Assembly (NCBI GenBank): GCA_002794105.1
Contig: PHFL01000060.1
Coordinates: 22,231 to 86,230, forward strand
Source: Candidatus Thermochlorobacter aerophilus
GTDB lineage: Bacteria; Bacteroidota; Chlorobiia; Chlorobiales; Thermochlorobacteraceae
Direction of reading: 5' to 3'
Length of the DNA stretch: 64,000 nucleotides
In this document: positions 25,987 through 35,068 of the stretch, piece by piece
Layout: each line of letters begins with the position of its first letter
Position numbering within the stretch: position 1 is the stretch's first letter
Notes under the pieces: model-generated
The model's database searches: none
Told to the model about the DNA's origin: nothing
The model's input: the letters and a program-made list of their open reading frames with translations, nothing else
Position numbers and translations under genes: made by a program

Positions 25987-27417
25987 ATGGCACAAGATTT
26001 CTTACTGTCACTACCGATTCTGGTCGCAACGCTTTGGATTGTGTTGCTTATCGTGTGTGAAGCAACCTTCCAGCGCCACTTGCTCACAAAATATCTTTCG
26101 CTGATTGGTTTTGTGGGAGTGGCAGCGGCTACCGTCTATGTGTTTCCGCAGCAGGGCTTTGCCTTCAGCGAAATGATTCGTGCTGGCGCCGTGCAACACT
26201 TTGCCAATTTCATTTTTCTACTGGCAGGCGTGATTGTAACGCTGACCTCAGACCGCTATCTCGAGGAAGAAAAAATCTGGTTCGGCGAATACTACATCAT
26301 CATGTTTATTTCCGTCTTAGGCATGATGCTGATGGCCAGTGCCGCCAACATGACGGTGCTATTTATCGGGCTGGAAACCATGTCAATTGCACTCTATGTG
26401 CTGGCGGGGTTGATGCGGCGCGATAAACGCTCAAGCGAAGCGGCGATGAAATACTTCCTGCTGGGCTCATTTGCGTCAGGATTTTTCCTCTACGGCATTG
26501 CTTTGATTTATGGCGCCACAGGCGAGATGGCACTGCACCGCATTGCCGATGTGTTGCAACTTCGTGGTGCCTCGCCACTCTTTTGGATAGGCTTGTCGCT
26601 TCTGATGCTGGGACTGTTCTTCAAAATCTCGGCAGTGCCCTTTCATCAATGGACGCCTGATGTGTATCAAGGGTCGCCAACGCCAGCAGCCGCGTTCATG
26701 TCAACTGGGGCAAAAGCAGCGGCGTTTGCAGCCATCATTAGTGTCATCAGCAACTTTTCAGCGCAGTTGCAGGGCAACTTAAACTGGTCGGTAGCGGTAT
26801 CGGTGGTGGCTGTGGCGACCATGATTGTAGGCAATGTGGCAGCACTGGCGCAAGAACAGCTCAAGCGCATGTTGGCTTATTCCTCGATTGCACATGCAGG
26901 CTACATGCTGGTCGGAATTGCCGCTGGTGGCGCAGAAGGGTTTAGCGCCGTCATCTACTACACACTCATCTACACGCTTATGAATGTCGGGGCGTTCAGT
27001 GTGTTGGCGTTGCTGGAGTCGGAAGGATTAGGGGCAACATATAGCGATTGTGCTGGGGTCTTCAAAGATTCGCCGCTACTGGCAGGCGCCATGGCGATTT
27101 TCATGCTTAGTTTAGCAGGCTTGCCGCCATTTGGAGGATTCATTGCAAAATACAAAGTGTTTGCTGCCGCTGTCAGTGCTGGTATGGCATGGTTAGCCGT
27201 TGTTGGCGTGCTGGCAAGTGCCGTGTCGGCATACTACTATCTGCGTGTGATTGTTGCAATGTTCATGCAAGAGAAAAATCAGCCGCTGAAATTGCCCATG
27301 ACCGCCTCGTCACTGACGCTGGCAGTGGTTGCACTTGCAGTCTTGCTCTTAGGCATTTTCCCCACCGAAGTGCTGAAACTTACCACCAAAGCTATAGAAC
27401 TTGGATTTGCTCCGTAG
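25987..27417 (+). CDS. nuoN: NADH-quinone oxidoreductase subunit N
   Basis: The 476-residue antiporter-like subunit of complex I follows nuoM. Typical segments are LFIGLETMSIALYVLAG with the essential Glu, KYFLLGSFASGFFLYG, FKISAVPFHQWTPDVYQGSP, and LKRMLAYSSIAHAGYMLVG. Fourteen membrane helices are expected. Together with NuoM it translocates protons as quinone is reduced. The start at ATG 25987 gives MAQDFLLSLPILV. Confidence 0.94.
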   Translation: MAQDFLLSLPILVATLWIVLLIVCEATFQRHLLTKYLSLIGFVGVAAATVYVFPQQGFAFSEMIRAGAVQHFANFIFLLAGVIVTLTSDRYLEEEKIWFGEYYIIMFISVLGMMLMASAANMTVLFIGLETMSIALYVLAGLMRRDKRSSEAAMKYFLLGSFASGFFLYGIALIYGATGEMALHRIADVLQLRGASPLFWIGLSLLMLGLFFKISAVPFHQWTPDVYQGSPTPAAAFMSTGAKAAAFAAIISVISNFSAQLQGNLNWSVAVSVVAVATMIVGNVAALAQEQLKRMLAYSSIAHAGYMLVGIAAGGAEGFSAVIYYTLIYTLMNVGAFSVLALLESEGLGATYSDCAGVFKDSPLLAGAMAIFMLSLAGLPPFGGFIAKYKVFAAAVSAGMAWLAVVGVLASAVSAYYYLRVIVAMFMQEKNQPLKLPMTASSLTLAVVALAVLLLGIFPTEVLKLTTKAIELGFAP

Positions 27418-27525
27418 CCATCTCTGGCTTGGTTGGCATCGCTGTAAAAAATTGGTGCTTAGTTCGTACAAGCGCTTTGCAAAAACCAAACTTGCACAGG
27501 GGTTCAATTAAGTGTAGCAAAAAAT

Positions 27526-27533
27526 TAAATTTG
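27526..27533 (+). promoter_or_regulatory. TAnnTTTG element upstream of alkB
   Basis: TAAATTTG lies 35 bp before the alkB ATG and matches the minus-7 box of Bacteroidetes-type housekeeping promoters. No clear TTG element was found at the expected distance upstream. Confidence 0.35.
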
Positions 27534-27568
27534 TACAGGCTTAACAGCTATCAAGCTTACAACTTGCT

Positions 27569-28597
27569 ATGAAACGCTTTCAAGATGCAGGCTATCTCTT
27601 AAGTTTGATTCCAGTAAGTCTGACGCTAATAGGCAATGCCTTGGGCGGATACTGGACACTCTCCAACATGCTCTTTACGCTGGTTGGGTTGGGTGTAACC
27701 GATTGGTGGTTCAAGGAACGGAAAAATCAGCCAGAGCCACATGCGCCACACTTTGCTGATAGCATTTTGCTCATCCATGTTGTTACGCACACTGCTGCGA
27801 TTGCCACGCTGCTTGAAGGCATTGCAAGCACACGGCTCGCTGGAGAATTCTTATGGTTTGCAGCAATTTCCACAGGCATTAACTCTGGCGTATCGGGCAT
27901 TATTGTAGCGCATGAGCTCATTCACAGAAAGTCAAAAATCTGGCAAGCGTTAGGGATTTGGAATTTGCTGCTGGTCAACTACGCCCACTTCTTCATTGAG
28001 CACATTAAAGCACATCACCGATATGCTGCCACACTCAAAGATGCCGCAACGGCACGCTATGGCGAAACTGTCTATGGCTTTATCAAACGCACCATTCCGC
28101 AGCAATTTCAAAGTGCCCTACATCTTGAAGCCGAACGCCTAAGAAAAAAAGGTAGGCCTCCGTTTGGATTAGAAAATTTTGTTGTTGCCTCAAGCCTTGT
28201 ACAAGTAGCAATGACAGTAGGTATATTTCTGGCATTCGGCATCTGGGCAGGGGTGGCGTATCTGGTGCAGTCCGGCATTGCGATTTGCTTGCTGGAAATT
28301 ACCAACTACGCACAACACTACGGACTGCTTCGCAACGAAAAAGAACGCATATCTGCCGAACACTCTTGGAACACTGATAACGCGTCCTCACGGTTTTTCC
28401 TTTTGGAACTGCCACGCCACAGCGACCATCACTACCATGCCGCTCGACCATATCAAGAACTGCAGACCTATCCAGAGAGTCCAACTCTGCCAACAGGGTA
28501 TCTGGGAATGTTGCCTGTCGTGCTAATTCCACCACTTTGGTTTAGGATGATTCATCCAATTTTAGCGGCGCATCAGAGGGCAAAAACACAAAGTTGA
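27569..28597 (+). CDS. alkB: Alkane 1-monooxygenase (AlkB-type integral-membrane di-iron hydroxylase)
   Basis: This enzyme inserts oxygen from O2 into terminal carbons of alkanes or similar aliphatic chains. The 342-residue membrane protein has all the His motifs: HELIHR near residue 115, EHIKAHHRYAA near 145, NYAQHYGL near 250, and LPRHSDHHYHAARPYQ near 285. It has about six helices. No rubredoxin or rubredoxin reductase gene lies next to it, so electron delivery is unknown. Its substrate may instead be a fatty acid or lipid. Its presence indicates exposure to oxygen. Confidence 0.88.
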   Translation: MKRFQDAGYLLSLIPVSLTLIGNALGGYWTLSNMLFTLVGLGVTDWWFKERKNQPEPHAPHFADSILLIHVVTHTAAIATLLEGIASTRLAGEFLWFAAISTGINSGVSGIIVAHELIHRKSKIWQALGIWNLLLVNYAHFFIEHIKAHHRYAATLKDAATARYGETVYGFIKRTIPQQFQSALHLEAERLRKKGRPPFGLENFVVASSLVQVAMTVGIFLAFGIWAGVAYLVQSGIAICLLEITNYAQHYGLLRNEKERISAEHSWNTDNASSRFFLLELPRHSDHHYHAARPYQELQTYPESPTLPTGYLGMLPVVLIPPLWFRMIHPILAAHQRAKTQS

Positions 28598-28881
28598 AAC
28601 GGATTCCACGAGGTGTCAGATTTCAGCAAGGCGTCCCGAAGCGGCTAGTGTTCGGAATTGCAGAATAGCGCTCGCTCTACATTTGCAAAATGATGCAATT
28701 CGCTGTGGCAAGATTGCTCGAGCGGTATTGGGTTAAATCACCATGGTTAGGAGAGGAGTTGGGCTAGCGCTTGACAAGCTGACTCTAATCGAGGCAACCT
28801 AATAAAAATTGCAAAAAGCACTAACACCCTTTGCAATCCAAGTGCTTTTGGTATATTCAGCCGAAATGCTGGTGCAAAACA

Positions 28882-29388
28882 ATGCGATTCAGACGCTTCT
28901 GGCTGATATTATTGCATGGGGTCTGTCCGCTGCTTGTTCAAGCGCAACACAACGAGAGTCAAAATCCGTGTAACGACTCACTATTCCTGAAGCTAAAAAG
29001 AATACCGCAAGCAAGTTTGACTGTTACAGAGCGCAAATATCTTGAACAAAAAGAAAAAGAGTGTGCGGAATTTGTAAAAAGTGGCGTATCGAAAAAAAGT
29101 CGTGTAGCCACAGATGCCCTTGAACAAGTCAAGAACAAGCACGCAGAAATTGAACAAGATTCAGGCGTAACGGCAGTGCATTTACCTGAAGCAAAAGAGC
29201 AAATGCTAGCATCGGTGCATCCAAAGCCCGTGACAGACAGTCAGGTGCAGAAAGATTCTGTTAGTGCGGCAGTAGATAAAATGGAGCCTGTGTTTACGCT
29301 GCGCAATGCAGGCATTTTTGCTGCAATTGTGGTAGCAGTCATCGGGATTGCTGTAGCACTGGGCAGCGTAACACCATCGCCATTTTAG
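28882..29388 (+). CDS. Hypothetical exported protein with C-terminal membrane helix
   Basis: From ATG 28882 the 168-residue product starts with a signal peptide (MRFRRFWLILLHGVCPLLVQAQ). An earlier ATG at 28831 adds 17 unconvincing residues. The mature part is charged (TERKYLEQKEKECAEF, a possible coiled coil). Near the end is one helix, NAGIFAAIVVAVIGIAVAL, followed by GSVTPSPF. I recognise no family. The 234 bp upstream of the first ATG show nothing notable. Confidence 0.6.
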   Translation: MRFRRFWLILLHGVCPLLVQAQHNESQNPCNDSLFLKLKRIPQASLTVTERKYLEQKEKECAEFVKSGVSKKSRVATDALEQVKNKHAEIEQDSGVTAVHLPEAKEQMLASVHPKPVTDSQVQKDSVSAAVDKMEPVFTLRNAGIFAAIVVAVIGIAVALGSVTPSPF

Positions 29389-29436
29389 ACGATTTACCCA
29401 ACTTCGATTCACTCAAACTTGGAGGAGGCGGAGCAC

Positions 29437-29880
29437 ATGAGCTACAAGTTTACAAAGAAGGACTTCAAGAAAATTGCCAAGGTGCTTTCTGCAAAAGACC
29501 CCATCATGGAGCACAATCATGCTCGCATAGAAATTGAGGACGTCATCAGTGGGCGGAAAGTGGCGCTGGAAATCTATCCTGAACTTGAAATTGGCGACCG
29601 AGTAGGAAATTTGGTGCAAATCTTCACACCGCTTGGACTGTTGCAACTGCACTTCTGCACTGATTATGTGGTCAGCGAAGAACTGGGCGAAGCAATTTTA
29701 TTTGCTGAAAATGGTAGCAAAATTTCAGGGGTGGTGCTGGCAAAAGATGCAGGCGTGACCATCTACTCCAATGTCGATAAATCTCTACTCTCGAAAGACC
29801 CTTTCAAGCTTGCAGGCGAGGTCATTGGCTGTGCGATGCAATTGGCTCTGACTGAGCATAAACTGGCGGAAATCAAATAG
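29437..29880 (+). CDS. Conserved-looking hypothetical cytoplasmic protein upstream of ybeY
   Basis: ATG 29437 is preceded by a strong GGAGGAGG, which decides the start over an ATG 18 bases earlier. The 147-residue product is a mixed alpha/beta soluble protein (ARIEIEDVISGRKVALEIYP, VGNLVQIFTPLGLLQLHF, DAGVTIYSNVDKSLLSKDP). No catalytic motif is visible to me and I do not recognise it. It ends 2 bp before ybeY, so it is probably in one transcription unit with it. Confidence 0.7.
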   Translation: MSYKFTKKDFKKIAKVLSAKDPIMEHNHARIEIEDVISGRKVALEIYPELEIGDRVGNLVQIFTPLGLLQLHFCTDYVVSEELGEAILFAENGSKISGVVLAKDAGVTIYSNVDKSLLSKDPFKLAGEVIGCAMQLALTEHKLAEIK

Positions 29881-29882
29881 CC

Positions 29883-30350
29883 GTGATTGTGCTCTGCAAT
29901 ACCACGCATCAATCCCTACCCAGAAAAAAACTCATGCAAGCCATTGAGCTTGTACTGCACTGTGAAAACTGTTGTGCTGGAGAAATTTCAATCGTGTATT
30001 GTGGCGACAAGTTTATCAAAAAGATAAACCGAACTTACTTGCAACACGACTATGCCACCGATACCATTTCTTTTCGCCTAAACGAAGGCAAAACCATTGA
30101 AGGCGAGTGTTATATCTCACTCAACACAGTGCGCCGAAATGCCCGCCAATACAAGCAAAGTTTTCTCGATGAGCTGCTGCGTGTAACTATTCACTCTGTG
30201 CTCCATCTTGTGGGATACGACGACGAAACCGAAGCCCAGCGAAAGGTCATGACCGAAAAAGAAGACTACTATCTCGCCCAACTTAAGCGCAGAAGCAAAC
30301 AAATGTCCAGTGCAAATTCTAAAGCAAATAAGAAAAACCTTTCAAAGTGA
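29883..30350 (+). CDS. ybeY: Endoribonuclease YbeY
   Basis: YbeY is a metal-dependent RNase for 16S rRNA 3'-end maturation and ribosome quality control. The 155-residue product begins with GTG two bases after the previous stop. It carries DTISFRLNEG and the metal motif TIHSVLHLVGYDD near residues 105-117. The third ligand position is Asp rather than the His of E. coli YbeY, a variant I associate with Bacteroidetes/Chlorobi. The tail is Lys/Ser-rich. A long hairpin begins at its stop codon. Confidence 0.9.
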   Translation: MIVLCNTTHQSLPRKKLMQAIELVLHCENCCAGEISIVYCGDKFIKKINRTYLQHDYATDTISFRLNEGKTIEGECYISLNTVRRNARQYKQSFLDELLRVTIHSVLHLVGYDDETEAQRKVMTEKEDYYLAQLKRRSKQMSSANSKANKKNLSK

Positions 30351-30386
30351 AAAGACTTTGCTAAGCTAAATGTGCAAGTCTTTTCA
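30348..30386 (+). terminator. Hairpin terminator at the end of ybeY
   Basis: TGAAAAGACTT pairs with AAGTCTTTTCA (11 bp) across a 17-base loop, starting at the ybeY TGA. The 3' arm is T-rich, but no further T-run follows. It is placed where the two-gene unit should end. Confidence 0.5.
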
Positions 30387-30556
30387 ATGTGAGAAAACTT
30401 GCAGAAGGTTCAAGCTGCGAAAAAATACCTGCCTGAAAACCCTTGATTTTACTGGTCTCGACAGACACCTCTATGAAAAAAGATGAAATAAAAATTGGCA
30501 TTGAAATTGAACTACAGATGTGCAAATAATCTCAAAACCAAACTTGCACATCTTTT

Positions 30557-31879
30557 ATGTCTACACGGCAGACTTTAGCAGCAGGAACACAAGCGCTTGC
30601 AGAAGAAGTAAGCATTGTACCACGCACCAAGTATCGTTCAAGAAGAGTCGTAAGGCAGGCTAAACAAGAACCGCTTGACACAAGCTCCGAACTAAGCATA
30701 GAGAAAGAAGACCAAGAGGACCGCGTTTGGAAAACTTTGTTGAGAAATAGCATTGAGACGCCCGAAGAAGTGCATCGCATTTGGGGCGAAGATTTGCAAA
30801 CCATGAGAGAACTCGAAAAAGAGTTCAACATTCGTATCAATCCGTATTACGCTTCGCTGATTGAGCAGAAAGGTGACCCGATTTACAAGCAGGTTGTGCC
30901 CAGCAAGCATGAGCTTATCAAAGGCTGCTGCGTCGATGACCCGCTTAACGAAGAGCGCGATTCGCCTGTGCCCAGCATTACACACCGCTACCCCGACCGT
31001 GTGCTATTCCTCGTGGCACATGAATGTGCGGTCTATTGCCGTTTCTGCACACGAAAGCGCAAAGTTGCCGATGCGTCAAAAATCAGCCTGAAGTATCTGC
31101 AAGCAGGAATTGACTACATTCGAGCGCATAAGGAAATTCGTGATGTGGTGCTCTCAGGCGGCGACCCCCTGACACTCTCTGACCGCCGCATTGAATTTAT
31201 CCTCAAATCGCTCAGAGAAATTCCTCATGTTGAAATCATTCGCATTGGCACAAAAATCCCATGCGTTTTGCCGCAGCGCATTACCAAAAAACTTGTCAAC
31301 ATCATCAAGAAATATCATCCCGTCTATGTCAACACGCATTTCAATCATCCACGTGAGCTGACACCAGAAGCAAAACAGGCATGCGAAAGGTTGGTCGATG
31401 CAGGCGTGCCCGTAGGCAATCAGTGTGTCTTGCTCAAAGGCGTCAACGATGACCCCGAAACCATGCGAGCCTTGATGAAAGGATTGCTCAAAATGCGTGT
31501 GCGCCCATACTACATCTACCAAGCTGATATTGTGCGTGGCACGGAGCACTTCCGCACTCGAGTCGAGAAAGGATTGGAAATTATTCAAGCCTTGCGCGGA
31601 CACATTTCAGGACTGGGCGTGCCGCACTTCGTAATTGATTCGCCCGGCGGCGGCGGTAAAATCCCACTCTTGCCACACTACATTGAGAAAATGGACGAAC
31701 ACGAAGTTGTAATGAAAAATTACAAAGGCGAAACCTATATCTATCCCCAAGTGCAAGAAGACCTGCTTGCGTCAAATGCACCAGAGACCATCCCACAAAA
31801 TGCCGATTCAAAGCGTGCAGAAGGTCAAAACTGCACAGACAACTTCAATGTAGGCATAGAAATCCAAGACTACTTCTAA
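30557..31879 (+). CDS. kamA: Lysine 2,3-aminomutase family radical SAM protein
   Basis: The enzyme moves the alpha-amino group of L-lysine to the beta carbon using S-adenosylmethionine and PLP. The 440-residue protein has the radical SAM cluster motif CAVYCRFC with Cys157, Cys161 and Cys164, DVVLSGGDPLTLSD, the PLP region DSPGGGGKIPLLP, and GVPVGNQCVLLKGVND. The full length and the C-terminal extension fit KamA better than the shorter EpmB; no efp gene is near. Beta-lysine may serve as an osmolyte precursor. The first 45 residues are variable, so the start is less certain. Confidence 0.88.
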   Translation: MSTRQTLAAGTQALAEEVSIVPRTKYRSRRVVRQAKQEPLDTSSELSIEKEDQEDRVWKTLLRNSIETPEEVHRIWGEDLQTMRELEKEFNIRINPYYASLIEQKGDPIYKQVVPSKHELIKGCCVDDPLNEERDSPVPSITHRYPDRVLFLVAHECAVYCRFCTRKRKVADASKISLKYLQAGIDYIRAHKEIRDVVLSGGDPLTLSDRRIEFILKSLREIPHVEIIRIGTKIPCVLPQRITKKLVNIIKKYHPVYVNTHFNHPRELTPEAKQACERLVDAGVPVGNQCVLLKGVNDDPETMRALMKGLLKMRVRPYYIYQADIVRGTEHFRTRVEKGLEIIQALRGHISGLGVPHFVIDSPGGGGKIPLLPHYIEKMDEHEVVMKNYKGETYIYPQVQEDLLASNAPETIPQNADSKRAEGQNCTDNFNVGIEIQDYF

Positions 31880-31974
31880 AGCGTAGCGCCTCTCAAAAAA
31901 AGAAATTCTGCGCCCCCTGCGTTAAATGTGTGTTAAATAAAGCAAGGCAAGGTCTCTGCAAGAAGATCTTGCTT

Positions 31975-31982
31975 TAAATTTG
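31975..31982 (+). promoter_or_regulatory. TAnnTTTG element upstream of the secreted nuclease
   Basis: TAAATTTG lies 47 bp before the ATG at 32030 and matches the Bacteroidetes-type minus-7 box. The upstream element is not evident. Confidence 0.35.
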
Positions 31983-32029
31983 CCTTGCAGTCGTCTTCCC
32001 GTTTCCGATAACCAACATGATTGAAAGCG

Positions 32030-33808
32030 ATGAGAAAAAACTTAATTCTGCTTTCCTTACTGATACTTTTCTCTAACTTGGCAGTGGCTCAACAAACACC
32101 GATTCCAATTCTACAAGCGCGCCAAAGACCAATTGGAACAGTTGTAACGATTGCAGGGCGCGTAACCGTGGGCTCAGAGTTCAGAGGTCCTGCCTATCTC
32201 CAAGATGGAACAGCGGGTATTGCTGTGTTCGACAACGCCATTCACAACGGCGCAGTAGCGATTGGCGATTCTGTGGTGATTACTGGACCGCTGAGCACAT
32301 TTAATCAGTTGCTACAAATCTCTGGCACTGGTGTAAGTTTTCGAGTCATCCAATCTGCTGGACGAGTTGAGCCGCAACCGCGTGTGCTTACCATTGCACA
32401 ACTTAACCAGCTTAGCAACGACCAAATTGAAGGACAATTGGTGCAAATCAACAATGTAACCTTCAATACACAGTCGTTTCAGGGCAACCAGAATTACATA
32501 GTCTCAGACGGCACAGGCTCTATTCAGTTGAGAATTGATGGCGATACTGACCTTGTTGGGGCAACTGCACCCACTGGTCCAACCACCGTGGTTGCCGTGG
32601 TCGGAAGATTCAATCAAACTCGGCAGATTCTGCCACGCTCACGCCGCGATGTAGGCGCACGTGAGTTTGTGATCCCTTTTGAGAATCGCTCAAAGGATGA
32701 AACCTTCGAAGTCTGTACATGGAACATTGAATGGTTTGGTGATTTAATGAACGGTCCAACCAACGAACTTTTGCAGTTGCAAAATGCAGCAACGGTCATT
32801 CAACGCATAGATGCCGATGTGTATGCGTTGCAAGAAATGAGCAGTGATGCGGCTTTTGCAGCTCTGATCGATACGCTCAATCGCCGTGGCTTTAGATGCA
32901 GAGGATTCAGAACGCCAACTGGTCAAATACAGCGTCTTGGGTTTATCTGGAAGCCATCGACCGTAGATTCAATCGCCTACCGCACAATTGCAGACTCAGG
33001 CAACTGGTCACAATTTCAAGGTATCAAGCGCTTGCCTGCGGAACTGACCATTAACGCACGCGTGCAAAGCGTTACACGCAGAATGAGAATTATCAACATT
33101 CATGCCGATGCAGGCGCAGGATTGAGCGACTACAACCGCCGCGTAAGCGATGCTCGATTTCTCAAAAACCAAATGGACCGTGAACTGCGCAACGAAGCCT
33201 TCATCTTGCTTGGCGATTACAACGACGATGTCGATGAATCAATTACACCAGGGCAGCCTACACCCTACGCAAACTTCATGAGTGATACAGCAAACTACCG
33301 TATCGTTACAGAATTTCTTAGCCGAAGGGGCGCGCAATCGTTTGCAGGGGTGGGCGCACAGATGATTGACCATATCTGTATCTCTCGCCAAATCTTTGCC
33401 GCACATCTCGATAGCACACAGCGCGTCGAAAATACCGTCTATATTCCAAACTATGTCTCGACAACATCAGACCATTTCCCAGTCTGGACCCGAATCGATT
33501 TGGGCAGGGTATCTTCAACACCTATAGAGCGACCAACCGTGCCGAAAGAGTTCGTGCTGGCTCAAAATTATCCGAACCCCTTCAACCCAAGCACCATAAT
33601 TCGCTATGAACTGCCTACAACAAGCGACGTCAGCCTGAAAATCTTCGATATGCTTGGCAGGGAAGTAACCACACTGGTCAATACACGGCAGGCGGCAGGC
33701 ACATATGAAGTCAATTTCAATGCGACGGGCTTAGCAAGCGGCGTCTATTTCTATCGCTTGCAAGCTGGTCCCTTCATGCAAACAAAAAAGATGATGCTGG
33801 TAAAATAG
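32030..33808 (+). CDS. Secreted endonuclease/exonuclease/phosphatase protein with type IX sorting domain
   Basis: From ATG 32030 the 592-residue protein has a signal peptide (to AVAQ). Two OB-fold-like regions follow (about 25-210: VTIAGRVTVG, YLQDGTAGIAVFD). An EEP nuclease domain (about 225-490) shows CTWNIEWFG, YALQEMSS, INIHADAGAG, LLGDYNDDVDE and TSDHFPVW, so the catalytic Asn, Glu, Asp and His residues are present. It ends with the type IX sorting domain, NYPNPFNPSTIIRYELP to KKMMLVK. It is predicted to be exported to the surface or medium and to degrade extracellular nucleic acid for nutrients. The substrate preference is inferred. Confidence 0.88.
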   Translation: MRKNLILLSLLILFSNLAVAQQTPIPILQARQRPIGTVVTIAGRVTVGSEFRGPAYLQDGTAGIAVFDNAIHNGAVAIGDSVVITGPLSTFNQLLQISGTGVSFRVIQSAGRVEPQPRVLTIAQLNQLSNDQIEGQLVQINNVTFNTQSFQGNQNYIVSDGTGSIQLRIDGDTDLVGATAPTGPTTVVAVVGRFNQTRQILPRSRRDVGAREFVIPFENRSKDETFEVCTWNIEWFGDLMNGPTNELLQLQNAATVIQRIDADVYALQEMSSDAAFAALIDTLNRRGFRCRGFRTPTGQIQRLGFIWKPSTVDSIAYRTIADSGNWSQFQGIKRLPAELTINARVQSVTRRMRIINIHADAGAGLSDYNRRVSDARFLKNQMDRELRNEAFILLGDYNDDVDESITPGQPTPYANFMSDTANYRIVTEFLSRRGAQSFAGVGAQMIDHICISRQIFAAHLDSTQRVENTVYIPNYVSTTSDHFPVWTRIDLGRVSSTPIERPTVPKEFVLAQNYPNPFNPSTIIRYELPTTSDVSLKIFDMLGREVTTLVNTRQAAGTYEVNFNATGLASGVYFYRLQAGPFMQTKKMMLVK

Positions 33809-33989
33809 GCGTATCAAAGAGAATAGTGAGCAAAAATGTGCATGTAGAGGCGCTTTCCGCCTTTGCCTGCACCTTAACTTTTCATAGACGGCACAAAGAA
33901 AGGCAATGCATGGAAAACTGGCATGAAGGCAAGGGTGTGAAAACTGCTCACAATGTGATAACTTAAGTGCTCAATATCTGCCTGAAACC

Positions 33990-35060
33990 ATGCAACAGCC
34001 GACCGACATGGAGCTGGAACAGCTCTTGGATGATGAAGAAAGTCTGCAGGCGCTTGCCCCAAAGCGACTGGAATTTCGTCTGCCAGCAAAACAAGGGCGA
34101 GAGCGGATTGATAAATTTCTGACGCGCCAAATTGAAAATGCCACGCGCAACCGTGTGCAAACCGCCATTGAGGAAGGACGTGTGCTGGTCAATGGTAAGC
34201 CTGTAAAAGCCAACTACAAGGTTTCCCCCGGCGATGTGATTGAGGTGATTTTCACTCACCCGCCAGCCCCAGAAATGAAGCCTGAAAATATCCCGCTCGA
34301 TATCGTCTTCGAAGATGACTACTTAATCGTCATCAATAAGCCAGCAGGCATGGTGGTGCATCCTGCTTTTGGGAATTGGACAGGCACATTAGCTAATGCA
34401 GTGCTCTATCACACCGGCGCGCAGCTCTCAAATCTGAATCAAGATGAACTGCGTCCCGGCATTGTGCATCGCTTAGATAAAGACACTTCAGGGCTCATTG
34501 TGGTCGCCAAAGATGATGAAACACACTATGCGCTTGCCAAGCAGTTTGCAGAACGAACTACAGAAAAACGCTACCAAGCAATCGTGTGGGGCGTGCCCAA
34601 ACAAAGAAAAGGTGTCATCAAAACCAACATCGGGCGCAGTAAGCGCGACCGAAAAATGATGGCGGCATATCCATACGACGAAAGTGAAACAGCGGAAGGA
34701 AAACCGGCTATCACCGAATATGAGGTCATAGAAGATTTCACATTTTTTTCTTTGCTCTCGCTGACTTTGCACACAGGACGCACGCATCAGATTCGCGTGC
34801 ATTTGCAGCATATCGGACATCCGATTCTTGCCGATGCTCTTTACGGCGGAGCGTCGGTGAGGCTTTTGCCCTTTGCACGAAGCGAGTCGTTTGTAAAAAA
34901 TCTGCTCGAAAGTCTGGGGCGACAGGCATTGCATGCAGCAGAGCTGGCGTTTGTGCATCCTAAGCGACGAGAAAAAGTCTCCTTCACAGCGCCTATGCCA
35001 AACGATATGGCTCAAGCTCTCGAGAAAATCAAATGCATCCACCGCTCTTACGCCGACTAA
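33990..35060 (+). CDS. RluD-family ribosomal large-subunit pseudouridine synthase
   Basis: The 356-residue protein has an N-terminal S4 RNA-binding domain (about 40-95: RIDKFLTRQIENATRNRVQ, RVLVNGKPVKANYKV) and a catalytic domain with the Asp of GIVHRLDKDTSGL. LHTGRTHQIRVHLQHIGHPI and DALYGGA follow. This places it in the RluA/RluC/RluD group; RluD is the nearest by architecture. A lipoprotein hydrolase gene begins 8 bp downstream, so the two are probably co-transcribed. An alternative ATG six codons downstream is possible. Confidence 0.88.
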   Translation: MQQPTDMELEQLLDDEESLQALAPKRLEFRLPAKQGRERIDKFLTRQIENATRNRVQTAIEEGRVLVNGKPVKANYKVSPGDVIEVIFTHPPAPEMKPENIPLDIVFEDDYLIVINKPAGMVVHPAFGNWTGTLANAVLYHTGAQLSNLNQDELRPGIVHRLDKDTSGLIVVAKDDETHYALAKQFAERTTEKRYQAIVWGVPKQRKGVIKTNIGRSKRDRKMMAAYPYDESETAEGKPAITEYEVIEDFTFFSLLSLTLHTGRTHQIRVHLQHIGHPILADALYGGASVRLLPFARSESFVKNLLESLGRQALHAAELAFVHPKRREKVSFTAPMPNDMAQALEKIKCIHRSYAD

Positions 35061-35068
35061 TCAAAATC

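Noticed and set aside
12229-30549. Shared AAACTTGCAC sequence before cas6, alkB and kamA as a common regulatory site
   Set aside because: Distances to the start codons differ (about 70, 75 and 8 bp), only three copies were seen, and no matching promoter layout was found, so chance is likely.
30557-31879. EpmB (EF-P lysine 2,3-aminomutase) instead of KamA
   Set aside because: The length and C-terminal region fit KamA, and there is no efp or epmA in the window. The alternative is not fully excluded.
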